From Clavibacter michiganensis subsp. tessellarius (GTDB taxonomy: Bacteria > Actinomycetota > Actinomycetes > Actinomycetales > Microbacteriaceae): a stretch of DNA of 64,000 bases. Each line of letters opens with the position of its first letter. Positions within the stretch are counted from its first letter, which is position 1. Below are positions 32,686-41,985 of this stretch, in pieces. The translations under genes and the position numbers were made by a program. The stretch spans positions 1,240,001-1,304,000 of the forward strand of contig NZ_CP040788.1 of NCBI RefSeq assembly GCF_021922985.1. Direction: 5' to 3'. Under the pieces are notes generated by a model, which searched no databases, was not told the DNA's origin, and was given only the letters and a program-made list of their open reading frames with translations.

Positions 32686-34358
32686 TCCGCCGGGTCGGCG
32701 GGGGCGGCGGGCAGCGCGGACGCGTCGGACGCGTCGGCGACCTCCGCCTCCCACGGCGCCGGGATGCCGTAGTAGCGCTCGAGGAAGTCCTGCACGCGCG
32801 CCTGGCGCTCGTCGGACGGGACCTCCGGGAAGGAGCCGTCGTTGAGGCAGAAGAAGTCCTGCGAGCGGCGCTTGAGCAGGCCGGGCAGCATGTCGAGGCC
32901 CGCGCGCGACGTGGTGTCGACGTAGGCGACCTTGGCGTTCTCCTGCTGCACCGCCCGGGCCGTCATCTGCGCGTAGTAGTGGTACAGCGAGTTGGTGACG
33001 GAGATGTCGGTGCTGGAGCGGAAGCGGCTGAGCTGCGTGCGGTGGAAGTCCTCCGCGAACTCCTGCTCGAGCTCGAGCAGCACGCTCTTGCGCAGCGGCG
33101 TGGCCGCGTGCTCGAGGTGGCGGGTGATGAGCCGGCCGAAGCGCTCCATGAGGAGCCGGCGGTTGACGCGCGCCGAGTTCTCGAAGCCGCTGCGGTCGCT
33201 GTCGTTGTCGCCGAGCCCGATGCGGGTGGACGCCTCGATGAACTTGGTGATGCCGCCGGGCGAGAAGAACATGCCGGGCTGCACCGGGCGGCCGAAGAAC
33301 ATGTCGTCGTTCGAGTACAGGAAGTGCTCGCTGAGCCCCGGGATGTGCTGGAGCTGCGACTCGACGGCCTGCGAGTTGTGCGTGGGCAGCGCGGCGGGAT
33401 CCGTGAAGAACTCCTCGCTGCGCACGAACGTGACGCCCGGGTGCTCGGCGAGCCAGGCCGGCTTCGGGGAGTCGGTGACGATGAAGATGCGGCGCACCCA
33501 CGGCGCGAACAGGTAGACGGAGCGCAGCGCGTACTTGAGCTCGTCGATCTGGCGGAAGCGCGCCTCGGAGTCGTCGCCCTCGCCGACCACGACGTCCTTC
33601 ATCCGCTCGGCGCGGCGCTTCTGGAACTCGGGGTCGTTGCCGTCGACCCAGGAGAAGACCATGTCGATGTCGAAGGTGATGTCGGACGCCTGCGCGTCGA
33701 ACATGCCCCGGAGCGTCTTCCACTCGTGGCCGTACATCTCGACCGTGGTGGGCACGACCTCGGCGGCCGGGAGGATCTCGCGCGTGAGCGAGTTCTCTAC
33801 CGGCCACACGATGGTCTCGCCCTCGAAGCGGAAGAACTGCAGCTCGACGGCGGTGGACGCGCCGTACGCGAGGAGGCCGTCCGGCTCGATGCGCGGGCGG
33901 TAGAGGCGGAAGATCCCGGCGTCGGGGTTGTCGGTGAGGCGGCCGTCGGCGACGAGCAGCGGCGGGCGGCGGCGGCCGTCGACCGTCTTCGCGTAGAGAG
34001 GCTCGTCGGCGCACGCGGCGACGAGGGCGCGCACCACGGTGTCGCGGTTCTGCACGTCGATGGCGATGACGGGCCGCTCGTCGTTGCCGCGGATGAGCCA
34101 GAAGTCGATGCCGGTCGCGAGGAGCGCATCCCGGATGAAGAGGAGGTCGGTCACGAGCGCCTGGTGCGGCGTGAGCGTGCGGTTGACCAGCGTGGCGAGG
34201 CCCTTGCGGACGACGACGTCGGGCCGGTGGTGCGTGGTCGGCCACGTGGCGGGCGCGGGGGCGACCGCGTCGTCCTGGCGGGAGTACTCCTCCTCGCTGG
34301 TGGCCGGATCGACCGTCGGCTCGAGCGCCACGTTGAACTGCCGTGCGCTGCCCGCCAT
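32682..34358 (-). CDS. Stealth-family sugar phosphotransferase
   Basis: A 558-residue protein with the four conserved Stealth regions: CR1 IDMVFSWVDGNDPEF, CR2 RQIDELKYALRSVYLFAPWVRRIF with IVTDSPKP, CR3 around RVNRRLLMERFGRLITRHLEH, and CR4 CLNDGSFP near the end. Stealth proteins transfer a sugar-1-phosphate from a nucleotide sugar, as in capsule polymerases and the animal GlcNAc-1-phosphotransferase. The N-terminal ~200 residues form an extra domain with a nucleotidyltransferase-like feel. No membrane segment is seen. Likely product: a phospho-linked polysaccharide of the envelope. AAGGGG precedes the ATG. The following gene overlaps by GTGA. Confidence 0.88.
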   Translation of the reverse strand: MAGSARQFNVALEPTVDPATSEEEYSRQDDAVAPAPATWPTTHHRPDVVVRKGLATLVNRTLTPHQALVTDLLFIRDALLATGIDFWLIRGNDERPVIAIDVQNRDTVVRALVAACADEPLYAKTVDGRRRPPLLVADGRLTDNPDAGIFRLYRPRIEPDGLLAYGASTAVELQFFRFEGETIVWPVENSLTREILPAAEVVPTTVEMYGHEWKTLRGMFDAQASDITFDIDMVFSWVDGNDPEFQKRRAERMKDVVVGEGDDSEARFRQIDELKYALRSVYLFAPWVRRIFIVTDSPKPAWLAEHPGVTFVRSEEFFTDPAALPTHNSQAVESQLQHIPGLSEHFLYSNDDMFFGRPVQPGMFFSPGGITKFIEASTRIGLGDNDSDRSGFENSARVNRRLLMERFGRLITRHLEHAATPLRKSVLLELEQEFAEDFHRTQLSRFRSSTDISVTNSLYHYYAQMTARAVQQENAKVAYVDTTSRAGLDMLPGLLKRRSQDFFCLNDGSFPEVPSDERQARVQDFLERYYGIPAPWEAEVADASDASALPAAPADPAE

Positions 34359-34445
34359 GGATCATCCCCTTGGTGCTTCTCGTGTGCCGATGCGTGCGCC
34401 TGGCCCGACGGGTGGCGACGGATCATTCTACCGAGCGACGGGGCG

Positions 34446-34463
34446 CGCCCCCGGTCGGGGGCG
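34446..34463 (-). terminator. short hairpin after lipoprotein gene
   Basis: CGCCCCC-GGTC-GGGGGCG, a 7-bp stem, lies 33 bases past the lipoprotein stop and before the Stealth gene. Confidence 0.45.
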
Positions 34464-34495
34464 GTCGGCGGACGATGCGGTCATGACGGCGTCGG

Positions 34496-35230
34496 TCACC
34501 CCTCCACCTCGGCGGCCGGCAGCGGGTCGACCTCCCACACGACGGGGGCGTCGAGGAAGGGGTGGGTTGCGGGATCCGGCGCCTGGATGACCGTGCGCGG
34601 CACGTCGTGCCAGCGCAGCTCCGCGAGCTCCTGGCCGGCGGGCACGGCGTAGACGACGCACTCCATCCGCTCGTCGATCTCGTGGCCGTCCTGGAGGCCG
34701 AGGTCCGGGACCTCGTACGGGCACTCCGCGCTCGCGCTGATGCCGCCGAGCTGGCGCTGGATGATGTCGGCCTCGGATCCGTCGGCGAGGAACGGGCGGA
34801 GCACGGGGCCGTTCTGCGGGCCGGCCTCGCCCTCGAGCCAGCGGGTCTGCACGAAGGCGAAGTACGGGATCCGGTCGGCGAAGCGCTCGCCGTCCTCGTA
34901 GCCGGACCAGTAGGTGGGCTGGCCCTCCGCGACGCCGAGGAGGGTGGTCGCGACCAGGTCGGAGACGACACCGGTCGTGTCGACGCTCGGCAGGGCGACG
35001 GGATCGCCGACCGCGACGCGCTGGCCGGGGTCGGCCGTCGCGACGTCGGCGGGGAGCGTGATCGCGTCGAACGGCGGCGCGGGCGGACCGGACGGGCCGA
35101 AGGAGCAGCCCGCGAGGAGCAGGGACGCGGCGAGCGCGGATCCGGTCGCGGCGAGCGCCGCACCGCCGCGGGACCTCCGGCGGGGACGGGGCGTGCGGGT
35201 GGTCGGGCGTGCGGGCGTGCGGATGTCCAT
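34496..35230 (-). CDS. putative lipoprotein, function unknown
   Basis: A 244-residue exported protein. The basic N-terminus (TRTPRPRRRSRGG) precedes a hydrophobic helix and lipobox LLAGC, so it should be lipid-anchored on the outer face of the membrane. The mature part has WSGYEDGERFADRIPYFAF and two cysteines (ASAECPY and RMECVVY) that could form a disulfide. I do not recognise a family. GGGGGAG precedes the ATG. It is divergent from the xanthine dehydrogenase operon across 173 bases. Confidence 0.8.
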   Translation of the reverse strand: MDIRTPARPTTRTPRPRRRSRGGAALAATGSALAASLLLAGCSFGPSGPPAPPFDAITLPADVATADPGQRVAVGDPVALPSVDTTGVVSDLVATTLLGVAEGQPTYWSGYEDGERFADRIPYFAFVQTRWLEGEAGPQNGPVLRPFLADGSEADIIQRQLGGISASAECPYEVPDLGLQDGHEIDERMECVVYAVPAGQELAELRWHDVPRTVIQAPDPATHPFLDAPVVWEVDPLPAAEVEG

Positions 35231-35403
35231 GGTCTCCCCCGGGTCTCCTCCCGAGCATGCCAGGAGCCCTGGGCGGCGACCACCGGGGGCGCCGGTTCGG
35301 GGGCGCGGCCCGCCGGATGCGAGGATCGCTGTCGAACGCCCGACGCGCGACCGCCCTCCCGACGAGGACGCGGCCGCCGACCGGGACGCCCGGGAGGAGA
35401 CCC

Positions 35404-36321
35404 ATGGACCAGCCGACCGTCCGCTCCGTCCTCGCCGCCCGCACGCGGGACGACCTCGCGGCCCTCGGCCCGGACGTCGCGGCGCTCGCCGGCGGGTCCG
35501 GGATCTTCGCCGAGCCGCATCCGCACCTCACCGGCCTCGTCGACCTGCAGACGCTCGGCTGGCCCGCGCTCGTCGTGACGGACGCGGGGCTCGAGATCGC
35601 CGCGACGTGCACCATCGCCCAGGTGGCCGGCATCCCGGCGCGCGACGGCTGGGCGGCGCACCCGCTCTTCCTCCGGGCGTGCACGGCGCTGTTCGGATCG
35701 ACGGAGATCTGGCGCGTCGCGACCGTGGGCGGCAACATCTGCTCGGCCCTGCCCGCGGGGCCCATGACCGCGCTCGCCGCCGCGCTCGACGCCGAGGCGC
35801 TCGTCTGGCGGGCCGCGTCCGACGGCTCCCCCGCGCACGACGCGCGGATGCCCGTCGCCGAGCTCGTCACGGGCGACCGCACGACCGCGCTCCGGCCGGG
35901 CGACGTGCTGCGCTCGATCCACGTGCCCACGGCGTCGCTCCGGGCGCGCACGGCGTTCCGGAAGATCGCGCTGTCGCCCATCGGCCGGTCCGGCTCGGTC
36001 GTGATCGGGCGGCTCGACGAGGACGGCGCGTTTACGCTCGCGGTGACGGGCGCGACGCTCCGGCCCGAGCTGCTGCGGTACGCGTCCCTCCCCGCGGCCG
36101 AGGCGCTCGCGGACGACGTGCGGGCGATCGGATCCTGGTTCACCGACGCGCACGGCGCCGCCGACTGGCGCCGCGCGGTGAGCGCGCTGCTGGCGCAGGA
36201 GGTCCTGGCCGAGCTGGCGGGCGACGCGGCGGGATCCGGGGACGGCCCGCCCTCCGGCGAGCGCGGCACCCCGCTCGCCGCCGCGGCCACGACGACGGCG
36301 GGAGCGCGCGCATGGGCATGA
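35404..36321 (+). CDS. xanthine dehydrogenase FAD-binding subunit
   Basis: A 305-residue FAD-binding subunit of the molybdopterin dehydrogenase class. FAD contacts are visible in AALAGGSGIF near residue 27 and TVGGNICSALPAGP near residue 108, with the C-terminal CO dehydrogenase flavoprotein domain following. It passes electrons from the Fe-S clusters to NAD+. GGAGGAG lies directly upstream of the ATG at 35404. The next gene starts ten bases before its stop, so the subunits are co-translated. The hydroxylase substrate is probably xanthine or hypoxanthine, given nearby XdhC, guanine deaminase and a permease. Confidence 0.88.
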   Translation: MDQPTVRSVLAARTRDDLAALGPDVAALAGGSGIFAEPHPHLTGLVDLQTLGWPALVVTDAGLEIAATCTIAQVAGIPARDGWAAHPLFLRACTALFGSTEIWRVATVGGNICSALPAGPMTALAAALDAEALVWRAASDGSPAHDARMPVAELVTGDRTTALRPGDVLRSIHVPTASLRARTAFRKIALSPIGRSGSVVIGRLDEDGAFTLAVTGATLRPELLRYASLPAAEALADDVRAIGSWFTDAHGAADWRRAVSALLAQEVLAELAGDAAGSGDGPPSGERGTPLAAAATTTAGARAWA

Positions 36322-39290
36322 CGGTGGACGGCCGCGAGGTCCCCGGCGACCCCGCCCCCGGGCAGAGCCTCCGCACCTGGCTCCGCGAGCACGAGGTGTT
36401 CAGCGTGAAGAAGGGCTGCGACTCCGGCGACTGCGGCGCCTGCACGGTGCTCGTCGACGGGGATGCCGTGCACTCGTGCATCCTCCCCGCGTTCCGGGCC
36501 GCGGGCCGCGAGGTCACGACGGCGGCGGGGCTCGGGACGCCGGGCGACCTGCATCCGGTGCAGCGGGCGTTCGTGGAGGCGGCCGGGTTCCAGTGCGGGT
36601 TCTGCACGCCCGGCATGGTGGTGACCGCGTCGACCCTGGAGCCGGACGCGCTCGACGACCTGCCGCGGCTGATGAAGAGCAGCCTCTGCCGGTGCACGGG
36701 GTACCGGGCGATCGACGAGGCGATCCGCGGGGCGCACGCGCAGGGGGACGGCGACGCGGGCGACGGCACGGCCGGCGATGGCATCGCGGGCGACGGCACG
36801 GCCGGCGATGGGGCCCCTGCGCACGGTGCCGGCTGCGGCGGGCGGCCCGCGGGCCTCGGTCCCGTGCGGCCGACGGGATCGGCGCGGCCGACAGGACCCG
36901 CGCGGTCGACCGGATCGGCGCGATCGACCGGATCCGCCGCCGAGGCCGTCGCCCGCGAGGCCGAGCGCGCGCAGACCGGCCGCGTCGGCACGTCCCTGCA
37001 CGCGCCCGCGAGCGAGCGCGTCGTCAGCGGCCTCGAGCCGTACACGCTCGACGTGGCGGTGCCCGGGCTCCTGCACGCGAGCCTCGTGCGCAGCCCGCAC
37101 CCGCACGCGCGCATCCGCTCCATCGACGCGACCGCGGCCCTCGCGCTGCCGGGCGTGCACGCCGTCCTCACGCACGAGGGCTCCCCGGCGACGCTCTACT
37201 CGTCGGCCCGGCACGAGGACCGGTTCGACGACCCCGACGACAGCCGCGTGTTCGACGACGTCGTGCGGTTCCGCGGCCAGCGCGTCGCCGCCGTGATCGC
37301 GGACTCGGTCGGGATCGCCGAGGCCGCCGTGCGCCTGGTGCGCGTGGACTACGAGCCGCTCCCCTCCGTGCTCGACCCCGACCTCGCCCGGCAGCCGGGC
37401 GCGCCCCTGGTGCACGGCGACAAGGATCCGGCCGTCTCCCGCATCGCGGACCCGCGGCGGAACGTCGTCGCCGAGATGCACGGCGAGCACGGCGACGTGG
37501 CCGCCGGCCTGGCGCGGGCCGACGAGGTCGTCTCCGGCACGTGGTCCACGCAGCGTGTCGCGCACACGCACCTCGAGACGCACGCGACCGTCGGCTGGAT
37601 GGAGGAGGGCCGCCTCGTCCTCCGCACCAGCTCGCAGGTCCCGTTCCTCGTGCAGCGCGAGATCTGCCGGTTGTTCGAGCTCGAGCCGGAGCGCGTGCGC
37701 GTCTTCACGGCGCGCGTGGGCGGCGGGTTCGGCGGCAAGCAGGAGATCCTCACCGAGGACGTCGTGGCGCTCGCCGTGCTGGCGACCGGCCGGCCCGTGC
37801 AGCTGGAGTTCACGCGCACGGACGAGTTCACCCTCTCCCCCGCGCGGCACCCGATGCGGGTGGGCGTGACGGTCGGCGCGACCTCCGACGGCGTCCTGAC
37901 GGCGCTCGCGGTCGACGTGCTCAGCGACACGGGCGCGTACGGCAACCACGGGCCGGGCGTCATGTACCACGGGTGCAACGAGTCGATCAGCCTGTACCGC
38001 GTGCCCGCCAAGCGCGTCGACGCGCAGGCGGTCTACACGAACAACCTGCCGTCGGGCGCGTTCCGCGGCTACGGCCTCGGGCAGGTGATCTTCGCGGTCG
38101 AGTCCGCGCTCGACGAGCTCGCCCGGCGCCTCGGCATCTCGGGCTTCGAGATCCGGCGGCGGAACGCGGTCGTGCCGGGCGACCCGCTGGTCATCACCGA
38201 CGCGGAGGGCCCCGATCTCGGCTTCGGCGGCAGCTACGGCCTCGACCAGTGCCTCGACCTCGCCGAGGCGGCGCTCCGCGACGGCGGCGGGGATCCGGTG
38301 CCGGCCGGCGACCGCTGGCTCGTGGGCGAGGGCATGGCCGCGGCGATGATCGCGACGATGCCGCCGCGCGGGCACTTCGCCGACGTGACGGTCGCGCTGG
38401 CCCCGGACGGCACGGTGACGGTGTCCGTCGGCACGGCCGAGTTCGGCAACGGCACCACCACGGTGCACGCGCAGCTCGCCGCGACGGCGCTGGGGACGAC
38501 GCCCGACCGGATCCGCATCCGCCAGTCCGACACCGACGTCACGCGCTACGACACGGGTGCGTTCGGGTCCGCGGGCACGGTCGTCGCCGGGAAGGCCGTG
38601 CACCGGGCCGCGACCGCGCTCGCCGACCTGCTGCGGGAGGCCGCCTCGGCGCGCACGGGGATCCCCGGCGCCGCGTTCGCGCTGACGCCCGACGCGCTCG
38701 TGGCGGGTGCCGTCGCGGTCCCCGTCGCCGACTTGGTGGGCCCCGAGGGCCTCGCGGCCGAGGCGCACGAGGACGGCGCGCTGCGGTCGCTCGCGTTCAA
38801 CGTGCACGCGTTCCGGGTGGCGGTGGATCCGGCGACGGGCGAGGTGCGCATCCTCCGGTCCGTGCAGGCCGTGGACGCGGGCACCGTCATCAACCCGGCG
38901 CAGCTGCGCGGCCAGGTCGAGGGCGGCACGGCGCAGGCGCTCGGCACGGCCCTGTTCGAGGAGGTCGTGCACGACGGCGAGGGGCGGATCCTCACCGACG
39001 TGCTGCGGAACTACCACATCCCCCAGCTCGCCGACCTGCCCGCGACCGAGGTGCTGTTCGCCGACACGCACGACGAGCTCGGGCCGCTCGGCGCGAAGTC
39101 GATGAGCGAGGCGCCCTACAACCCGGTCGCGCCGGCGCTCGCGAACGCCGTGCGCGACGCCGTCGGGATCCGGCCGCACGACCTGCCGATGTCGCGGGAC
39201 CGCGTGTGGCGGCTCCTGCACGGCGGCGGCCCGCAGCCCGCGTTCGACAGCCCGACGACCCTCGGGGAGCGGGGGACGCGGGAGTCCTGA
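36312..39290 (+). CDS. xanthine dehydrogenase: fused 2Fe-2S and molybdopterin subunits
   Basis: A 992-residue protein joining two subunits that are often separate. Residues ~1-140 are the iron-sulfur part: plant-type ferredoxin cysteines in KKGCDSGDCGACTVLVDG and the second cluster in QCGFCTPGM and LCRCTGYRAI. Residues ~215-990 are the molybdopterin subunit: RVGGGFGGKQE, GAFRGYGLGQ, GTAEFGNGTTTVHAQ and late GAKSMSEAPYNPVAPA with the catalytic Glu region. The linker (~143-213) is repetitive. FAD is on the separate upstream gene. The role is oxidation of xanthine/hypoxanthine or another heteroaromatic. ATG at 36312 has GGGAG eight bases upstream; 36318 is an alternative. Confidence 0.88.
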   Translation: MGMTVDGREVPGDPAPGQSLRTWLREHEVFSVKKGCDSGDCGACTVLVDGDAVHSCILPAFRAAGREVTTAAGLGTPGDLHPVQRAFVEAAGFQCGFCTPGMVVTASTLEPDALDDLPRLMKSSLCRCTGYRAIDEAIRGAHAQGDGDAGDGTAGDGIAGDGTAGDGAPAHGAGCGGRPAGLGPVRPTGSARPTGPARSTGSARSTGSAAEAVAREAERAQTGRVGTSLHAPASERVVSGLEPYTLDVAVPGLLHASLVRSPHPHARIRSIDATAALALPGVHAVLTHEGSPATLYSSARHEDRFDDPDDSRVFDDVVRFRGQRVAAVIADSVGIAEAAVRLVRVDYEPLPSVLDPDLARQPGAPLVHGDKDPAVSRIADPRRNVVAEMHGEHGDVAAGLARADEVVSGTWSTQRVAHTHLETHATVGWMEEGRLVLRTSSQVPFLVQREICRLFELEPERVRVFTARVGGGFGGKQEILTEDVVALAVLATGRPVQLEFTRTDEFTLSPARHPMRVGVTVGATSDGVLTALAVDVLSDTGAYGNHGPGVMYHGCNESISLYRVPAKRVDAQAVYTNNLPSGAFRGYGLGQVIFAVESALDELARRLGISGFEIRRRNAVVPGDPLVITDAEGPDLGFGGSYGLDQCLDLAEAALRDGGGDPVPAGDRWLVGEGMAAAMIATMPPRGHFADVTVALAPDGTVTVSVGTAEFGNGTTTVHAQLAATALGTTPDRIRIRQSDTDVTRYDTGAFGSAGTVVAGKAVHRAATALADLLREAASARTGIPGAAFALTPDALVAGAVAVPVADLVGPEGLAAEAHEDGALRSLAFNVHAFRVAVDPATGEVRILRSVQAVDAGTVINPAQLRGQVEGGTAQALGTALFEEVVHDGEGRILTDVLRNYHIPQLADLPATEVLFADTHDELGPLGAKSMSEAPYNPVAPALANAVRDAVGIRPHDLPMSRDRVWRLLHGGGPQPAFDSPTTLGERGTRES
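36755..36811 (+). repeat. 27-bp direct repeat in linker of dehydrogenase
   Basis: Two identical 27-bp copies, 36755-36781 and 36785-36811, with a 30-base period, encode Gly/Asp-rich AGDGTAGDG-type sequence between the Fe-S and molybdenum domains. Confidence 0.85.
36866..36937 (+). repeat. four 18-bp tandem repeats in linker of dehydrogenase
   Basis: Four imperfect 18-base units starting GCGGCCGACGGGATCGGC encode RPTGSA, RPTGPA, RSTGSA, RSTGSA. The frame is preserved. Confidence 0.85.
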
Positions 39291-39374
39291 CGCGGACTCC
39301 GGACGGGCCGGCGCGAGGACGGGCGGGAGCGGGGACGGGCCAGCGCCAGAACGCGCGGGCGCGGGCGCGGCGGC

Positions 39375-40691
39375 TCAGGCCGCGGTCGCGGATCCGCGCC
39401 GCCGCCGCGCGAGCACGACCGCCCGGCCGACGACGCCCACCGCCAGCACGCCGACGCCCGCGGCGATCGACGGCACGGGCAGCGTCGCCACGAGCACCAG
39501 GCACCCCGCGACGCCGAGCGCCTGCATCGCCCGCGGGTACCGCCGATCGGCGCGCCCCTGCGTGAAGGCGGCCGCGTTGGCGACCACGTAGTACAGCAGC
39601 ACGCCGAAGGACGAGAAGCCGACGACGCCGCGGAGGTCCACCGTGAGCACGAGCGCCACGACGACCGCGGCCACCGCGATCTCCGCGCGCTGCGGCACCC
39701 GGTACCGCGGGTGCACGACGGCCAGGCCGCGCGGCAGGTCGCCCTCGCGGGCCATCGCGAGCGAGGTGCGGCCGATGCCGGCGAGGAGCGCGAGCAGGGC
39801 GCCGAGGCACGCGGCGGCCGCGCCGATCCCGACCACGGGCACCGCCCACGCCCAGCCGGCGGCCCGCACGACGTCGGCGAGCGGCGCGGTGGATCCGCCG
39901 AGCCGCGCCTCCCCGAGCACCCCGAGGAGCGTCACGGCGACGAGCGCGTAGACGACGAGGGCGCCGCCGAGCGCCAGCAGGATCGCGCGCGGGATGGTGC
40001 GGGCCGGATCCCGCACCTCCTCCCCCATGGTCGCGATGCGCGCGTATCCCGCGAAGGCGAAGAACAGGAGCCCGGCGGATTGCAGGACGCCGTAGGGGGT
40101 GGTGTCGACCACGCCCGCGACGGGCCCGGCGGCGGCGTCCGGCCCACCCGCTCCGCCCGCGGCGAGGCCCGCCACGAGCACGAGCGCGATCACGGCGAGG
40201 ACCACCGCGACGATCACGCGGGCGAGCCGCGCCGTGCGGGTCACGCCGAGGCAGCCGACGACCGCGAGCGCGGCCACGGCGAGCGCCGCGACGGGCCGCT
40301 GCCACGCGGCGGGCACGGCGTACGCGGCGAAGGTCAGGGCCATGGCGGCGCAGCTCGCGGTCTTGCCGATCACGAACGACCACCCGGCGAGGAACCCCGG
40401 CCACTCCCCCAGGCGCTCGCGGCCGTAGAGGTACGAGCCGCCGGACGACGGGTAGCGGGCGGCGAGCTGGGCGGACGCGGTGGCGTTGCAGAGCGCGACC
40501 AACGCGGCGATCGCCAGGCCGACCAGGAGGCCGCCGCCCGCGGCGCGCGCCGCCGCCGGCATGACCGCGAAGATCCCGGCGCCGATCATCGCGCCGAGGC
40601 CGAGCACGGTGGCGTCGAGGAGGCCGAGGCGGCGGGCGAGGCCGGGCTGGCCGGGCTGGCCGGGCTGCGCGGATCCGGCGGCGGTGGTCAC
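39375..40691 (-). CDS. APC-superfamily permease
   Basis: A 438-residue membrane transporter with about twelve helices. The N-terminal helix LLDATVLGLGAMIGAGIFAVMP carries the GxG(I/V) substrate loop of amino acid-polyamine-organocation permeases, and AMAREGDLPRGLAVVHPRYRVPQ is the typical mid-protein loop. It begins with a GTG overlapping the XdhC stop (GTGA). Genomic context (xanthine dehydrogenase, XdhC, guanine deaminase) makes a nitrogenous substrate plausible, but the family mainly takes amino acids, so specificity is open. Confidence 0.87.
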   Translation of the reverse strand: MTTAAGSAQPGQPGQPGLARRLGLLDATVLGLGAMIGAGIFAVMPAAARAAGGGLLVGLAIAALVALCNATASAQLAARYPSSGGSYLYGRERLGEWPGFLAGWSFVIGKTASCAAMALTFAAYAVPAAWQRPVAALAVAALAVVGCLGVTRTARLARVIVAVVLAVIALVLVAGLAAGGAGGPDAAAGPVAGVVDTTPYGVLQSAGLLFFAFAGYARIATMGEEVRDPARTIPRAILLALGGALVVYALVAVTLLGVLGEARLGGSTAPLADVVRAAGWAWAVPVVGIGAAAACLGALLALLAGIGRTSLAMAREGDLPRGLAVVHPRYRVPQRAEIAVAAVVVALVLTVDLRGVVGFSSFGVLLYYVVANAAAFTQGRADRRYPRAMQALGVAGCLVLVATLPVPSIAAGVGVLAVGVVGRAVVLARRRRGSATAA

Positions 40692-41794
40692 GCGTCCTCC
40701 CGGTGGATCGGCCCGGTGGTCGTCGTCAGCGGCGCGCCTGCGGATCCGGCGCGCGCCGCGAGCACCTCCGCGAGGATCGAGACGGCCGTCTCCTCGGGCG
40801 TCGACGCGCCGATGTCGAGGCCGATGGGCGACCGCAGCCGCGCGAGCTCCTCCTCGCCCAGGCCCTCCGCCACGAGCAGGGCCCGGCGGCGCACGTCGGT
40901 GACGCGGGACCCCATCGCCCCCACGAACGCGACGGGCAGCCGGAGCGCGGCGACCAGCAGCGGCACGTCGAAGCGGTCGTCGTGGGTGAGCACGCAGATC
41001 ACGGTGCGGGCGTCGACCGCGGTGCGCGCCAGGTACTCGTCCGGCCACTCGGCGACGACCTCGTGCGCCGACGGGAAGCGCGCGCGGGTCGCGAAGGCGG
41101 GGCGGGCGTCGCACACCGTGACGCGGTAGCCGAGGAGCGCGGCGGCGTCCGCGAGGGCGGCGGAGAAGTCGACGGCGCCGAACACGAGCATCCGGGGCGG
41201 CGGCGCGACGACGAGGTGCAGCACCCGCCGCGGCCCGTCGGCGCAGCCGACCTCGGTCGCGCCGGAGCGGCCGGCGGCCAGACGGGCGGCGAGGCCGGCG
41301 CGGATCCGCCGGGCGGGCTCGGCGCCGACGGCCGCGTCGACCGCGGGGTCGGCGGCACCCGTGATCCACGTGCCGGCGGCCGGTCCGTCGAGCACGAGGG
41401 CGAGCGACGCGGCGCGGCCGGCGCGCGCGTCCTCCAGGGCGGCGCGCGCCGCGGCCGGGACGGGCGACCGGGCGTCGCCCGCGGGGTCGAGCGCGACGAC
41501 GACCACGCCGATCCGCCCGCCGCAGGTGAGGCCGACCTGGAACGCGTCGTCGTCGCTGACGCCGAAGGACGTGAGCCGCGGGACGCCGTCGGCGAGCACC
41601 TCCTGGGCCACCTCCACGACCGCGCCCTCGACGCAGCCGCCCGAGATGGATCCGATGACCCGGCCCGCGTCGTCGACCGCCATCGCGGTGCCGGCCGTGC
41701 GGGGCGCGCTGCCGAGCACGTCGGTGACGCACGCGACCGCGAGCCGGCGGCCGGCGGCGAGGGCGTCGAGCACCTCGGCGGCGATCTCGAGCAC
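40688..41794 (-). CDS. xdhC: XdhC/CoxI-family molybdenum cofactor insertion protein
   Basis: A 368-residue chaperone that binds molybdenum cofactor, supports its sulfuration and hands it to xanthine dehydrogenase-type enzymes. The N-terminal XdhC domain has GSAPRTAGTAMAV, GSISGGCVEGAV and the CGGRIGVVV segment; the C-terminal Rossmann part has RMLVFGAVDFSAALA and TVCDARPAF, then VGAMGSR and SPIGLDIGASTPEETAVSILAE. The start is GTG at 41794 because a perfect GGAGG lies four bases upstream. It is the first gene of a two-gene unit with the APC permease, convergent to the dehydrogenase operon it should serve. Confidence 0.92.
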   Translation of the reverse strand: MLEIAAEVLDALAAGRRLAVACVTDVLGSAPRTAGTAMAVDDAGRVIGSISGGCVEGAVVEVAQEVLADGVPRLTSFGVSDDDAFQVGLTCGGRIGVVVVALDPAGDARSPVPAAARAALEDARAGRAASLALVLDGPAAGTWITGAADPAVDAAVGAEPARRIRAGLAARLAAGRSGATEVGCADGPRRVLHLVVAPPPRMLVFGAVDFSAALADAAALLGYRVTVCDARPAFATRARFPSAHEVVAEWPDEYLARTAVDARTVICVLTHDDRFDVPLLVAALRLPVAFVGAMGSRVTDVRRRALLVAEGLGEEELARLRSPIGLDIGASTPEETAVSILAEVLAARAGSAGAPLTTTTGPIHREDA

Positions 41795-41948
41795 GGCACC
41801 TCCAGGGCGGGACGCGGGGCGGACGGGGCGGACGGAGGGCGGCGGCGGGAACGCGGGCAGGCGGGCAGGCGAAGCGGATGCGCGCCGCCGCGCCCAGCCT
41901 CCCACGCGCCGGGTCGGGATCCGCTCGCGCGGGATGGTACCGCCGCCG

Positions 41949-41977
41949 TCGACCCCCTCCGACCCCGTGGATAGGGT
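41949..41977 (+). promoter_or_regulatory. promoter of the tandem membrane-protein genes
   Basis: -35 TCGACC (41949-41954) and -10 TAGGGT (41972-41977), 17 bases apart. The expected start site lies at or just before the ATG of a micro-ORF at 41986. Confidence 0.6.
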
Positions 41978-41985
41978 GGGAGCGG

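Noticed and set aside
36735..36960. Repeats in the dehydrogenase gene as a CRISPR or mobile element
   Set aside because: Units are multiples of three, in frame, and encode a flexible linker; no spacers or inverted ends.
34428..39221. A 1597-residue minus-strand frame across the xanthine dehydrogenase operon and the lipoprotein gene
   Set aside because: Low-complexity composition without domain motifs; the plus-strand genes have clear cofactor motifs.
39291..39374. GGACGGGCC-type near repeats between convergent genes
   Set aside because: Imperfect and GC-only; no stable symmetric hairpin that I would call a terminator.
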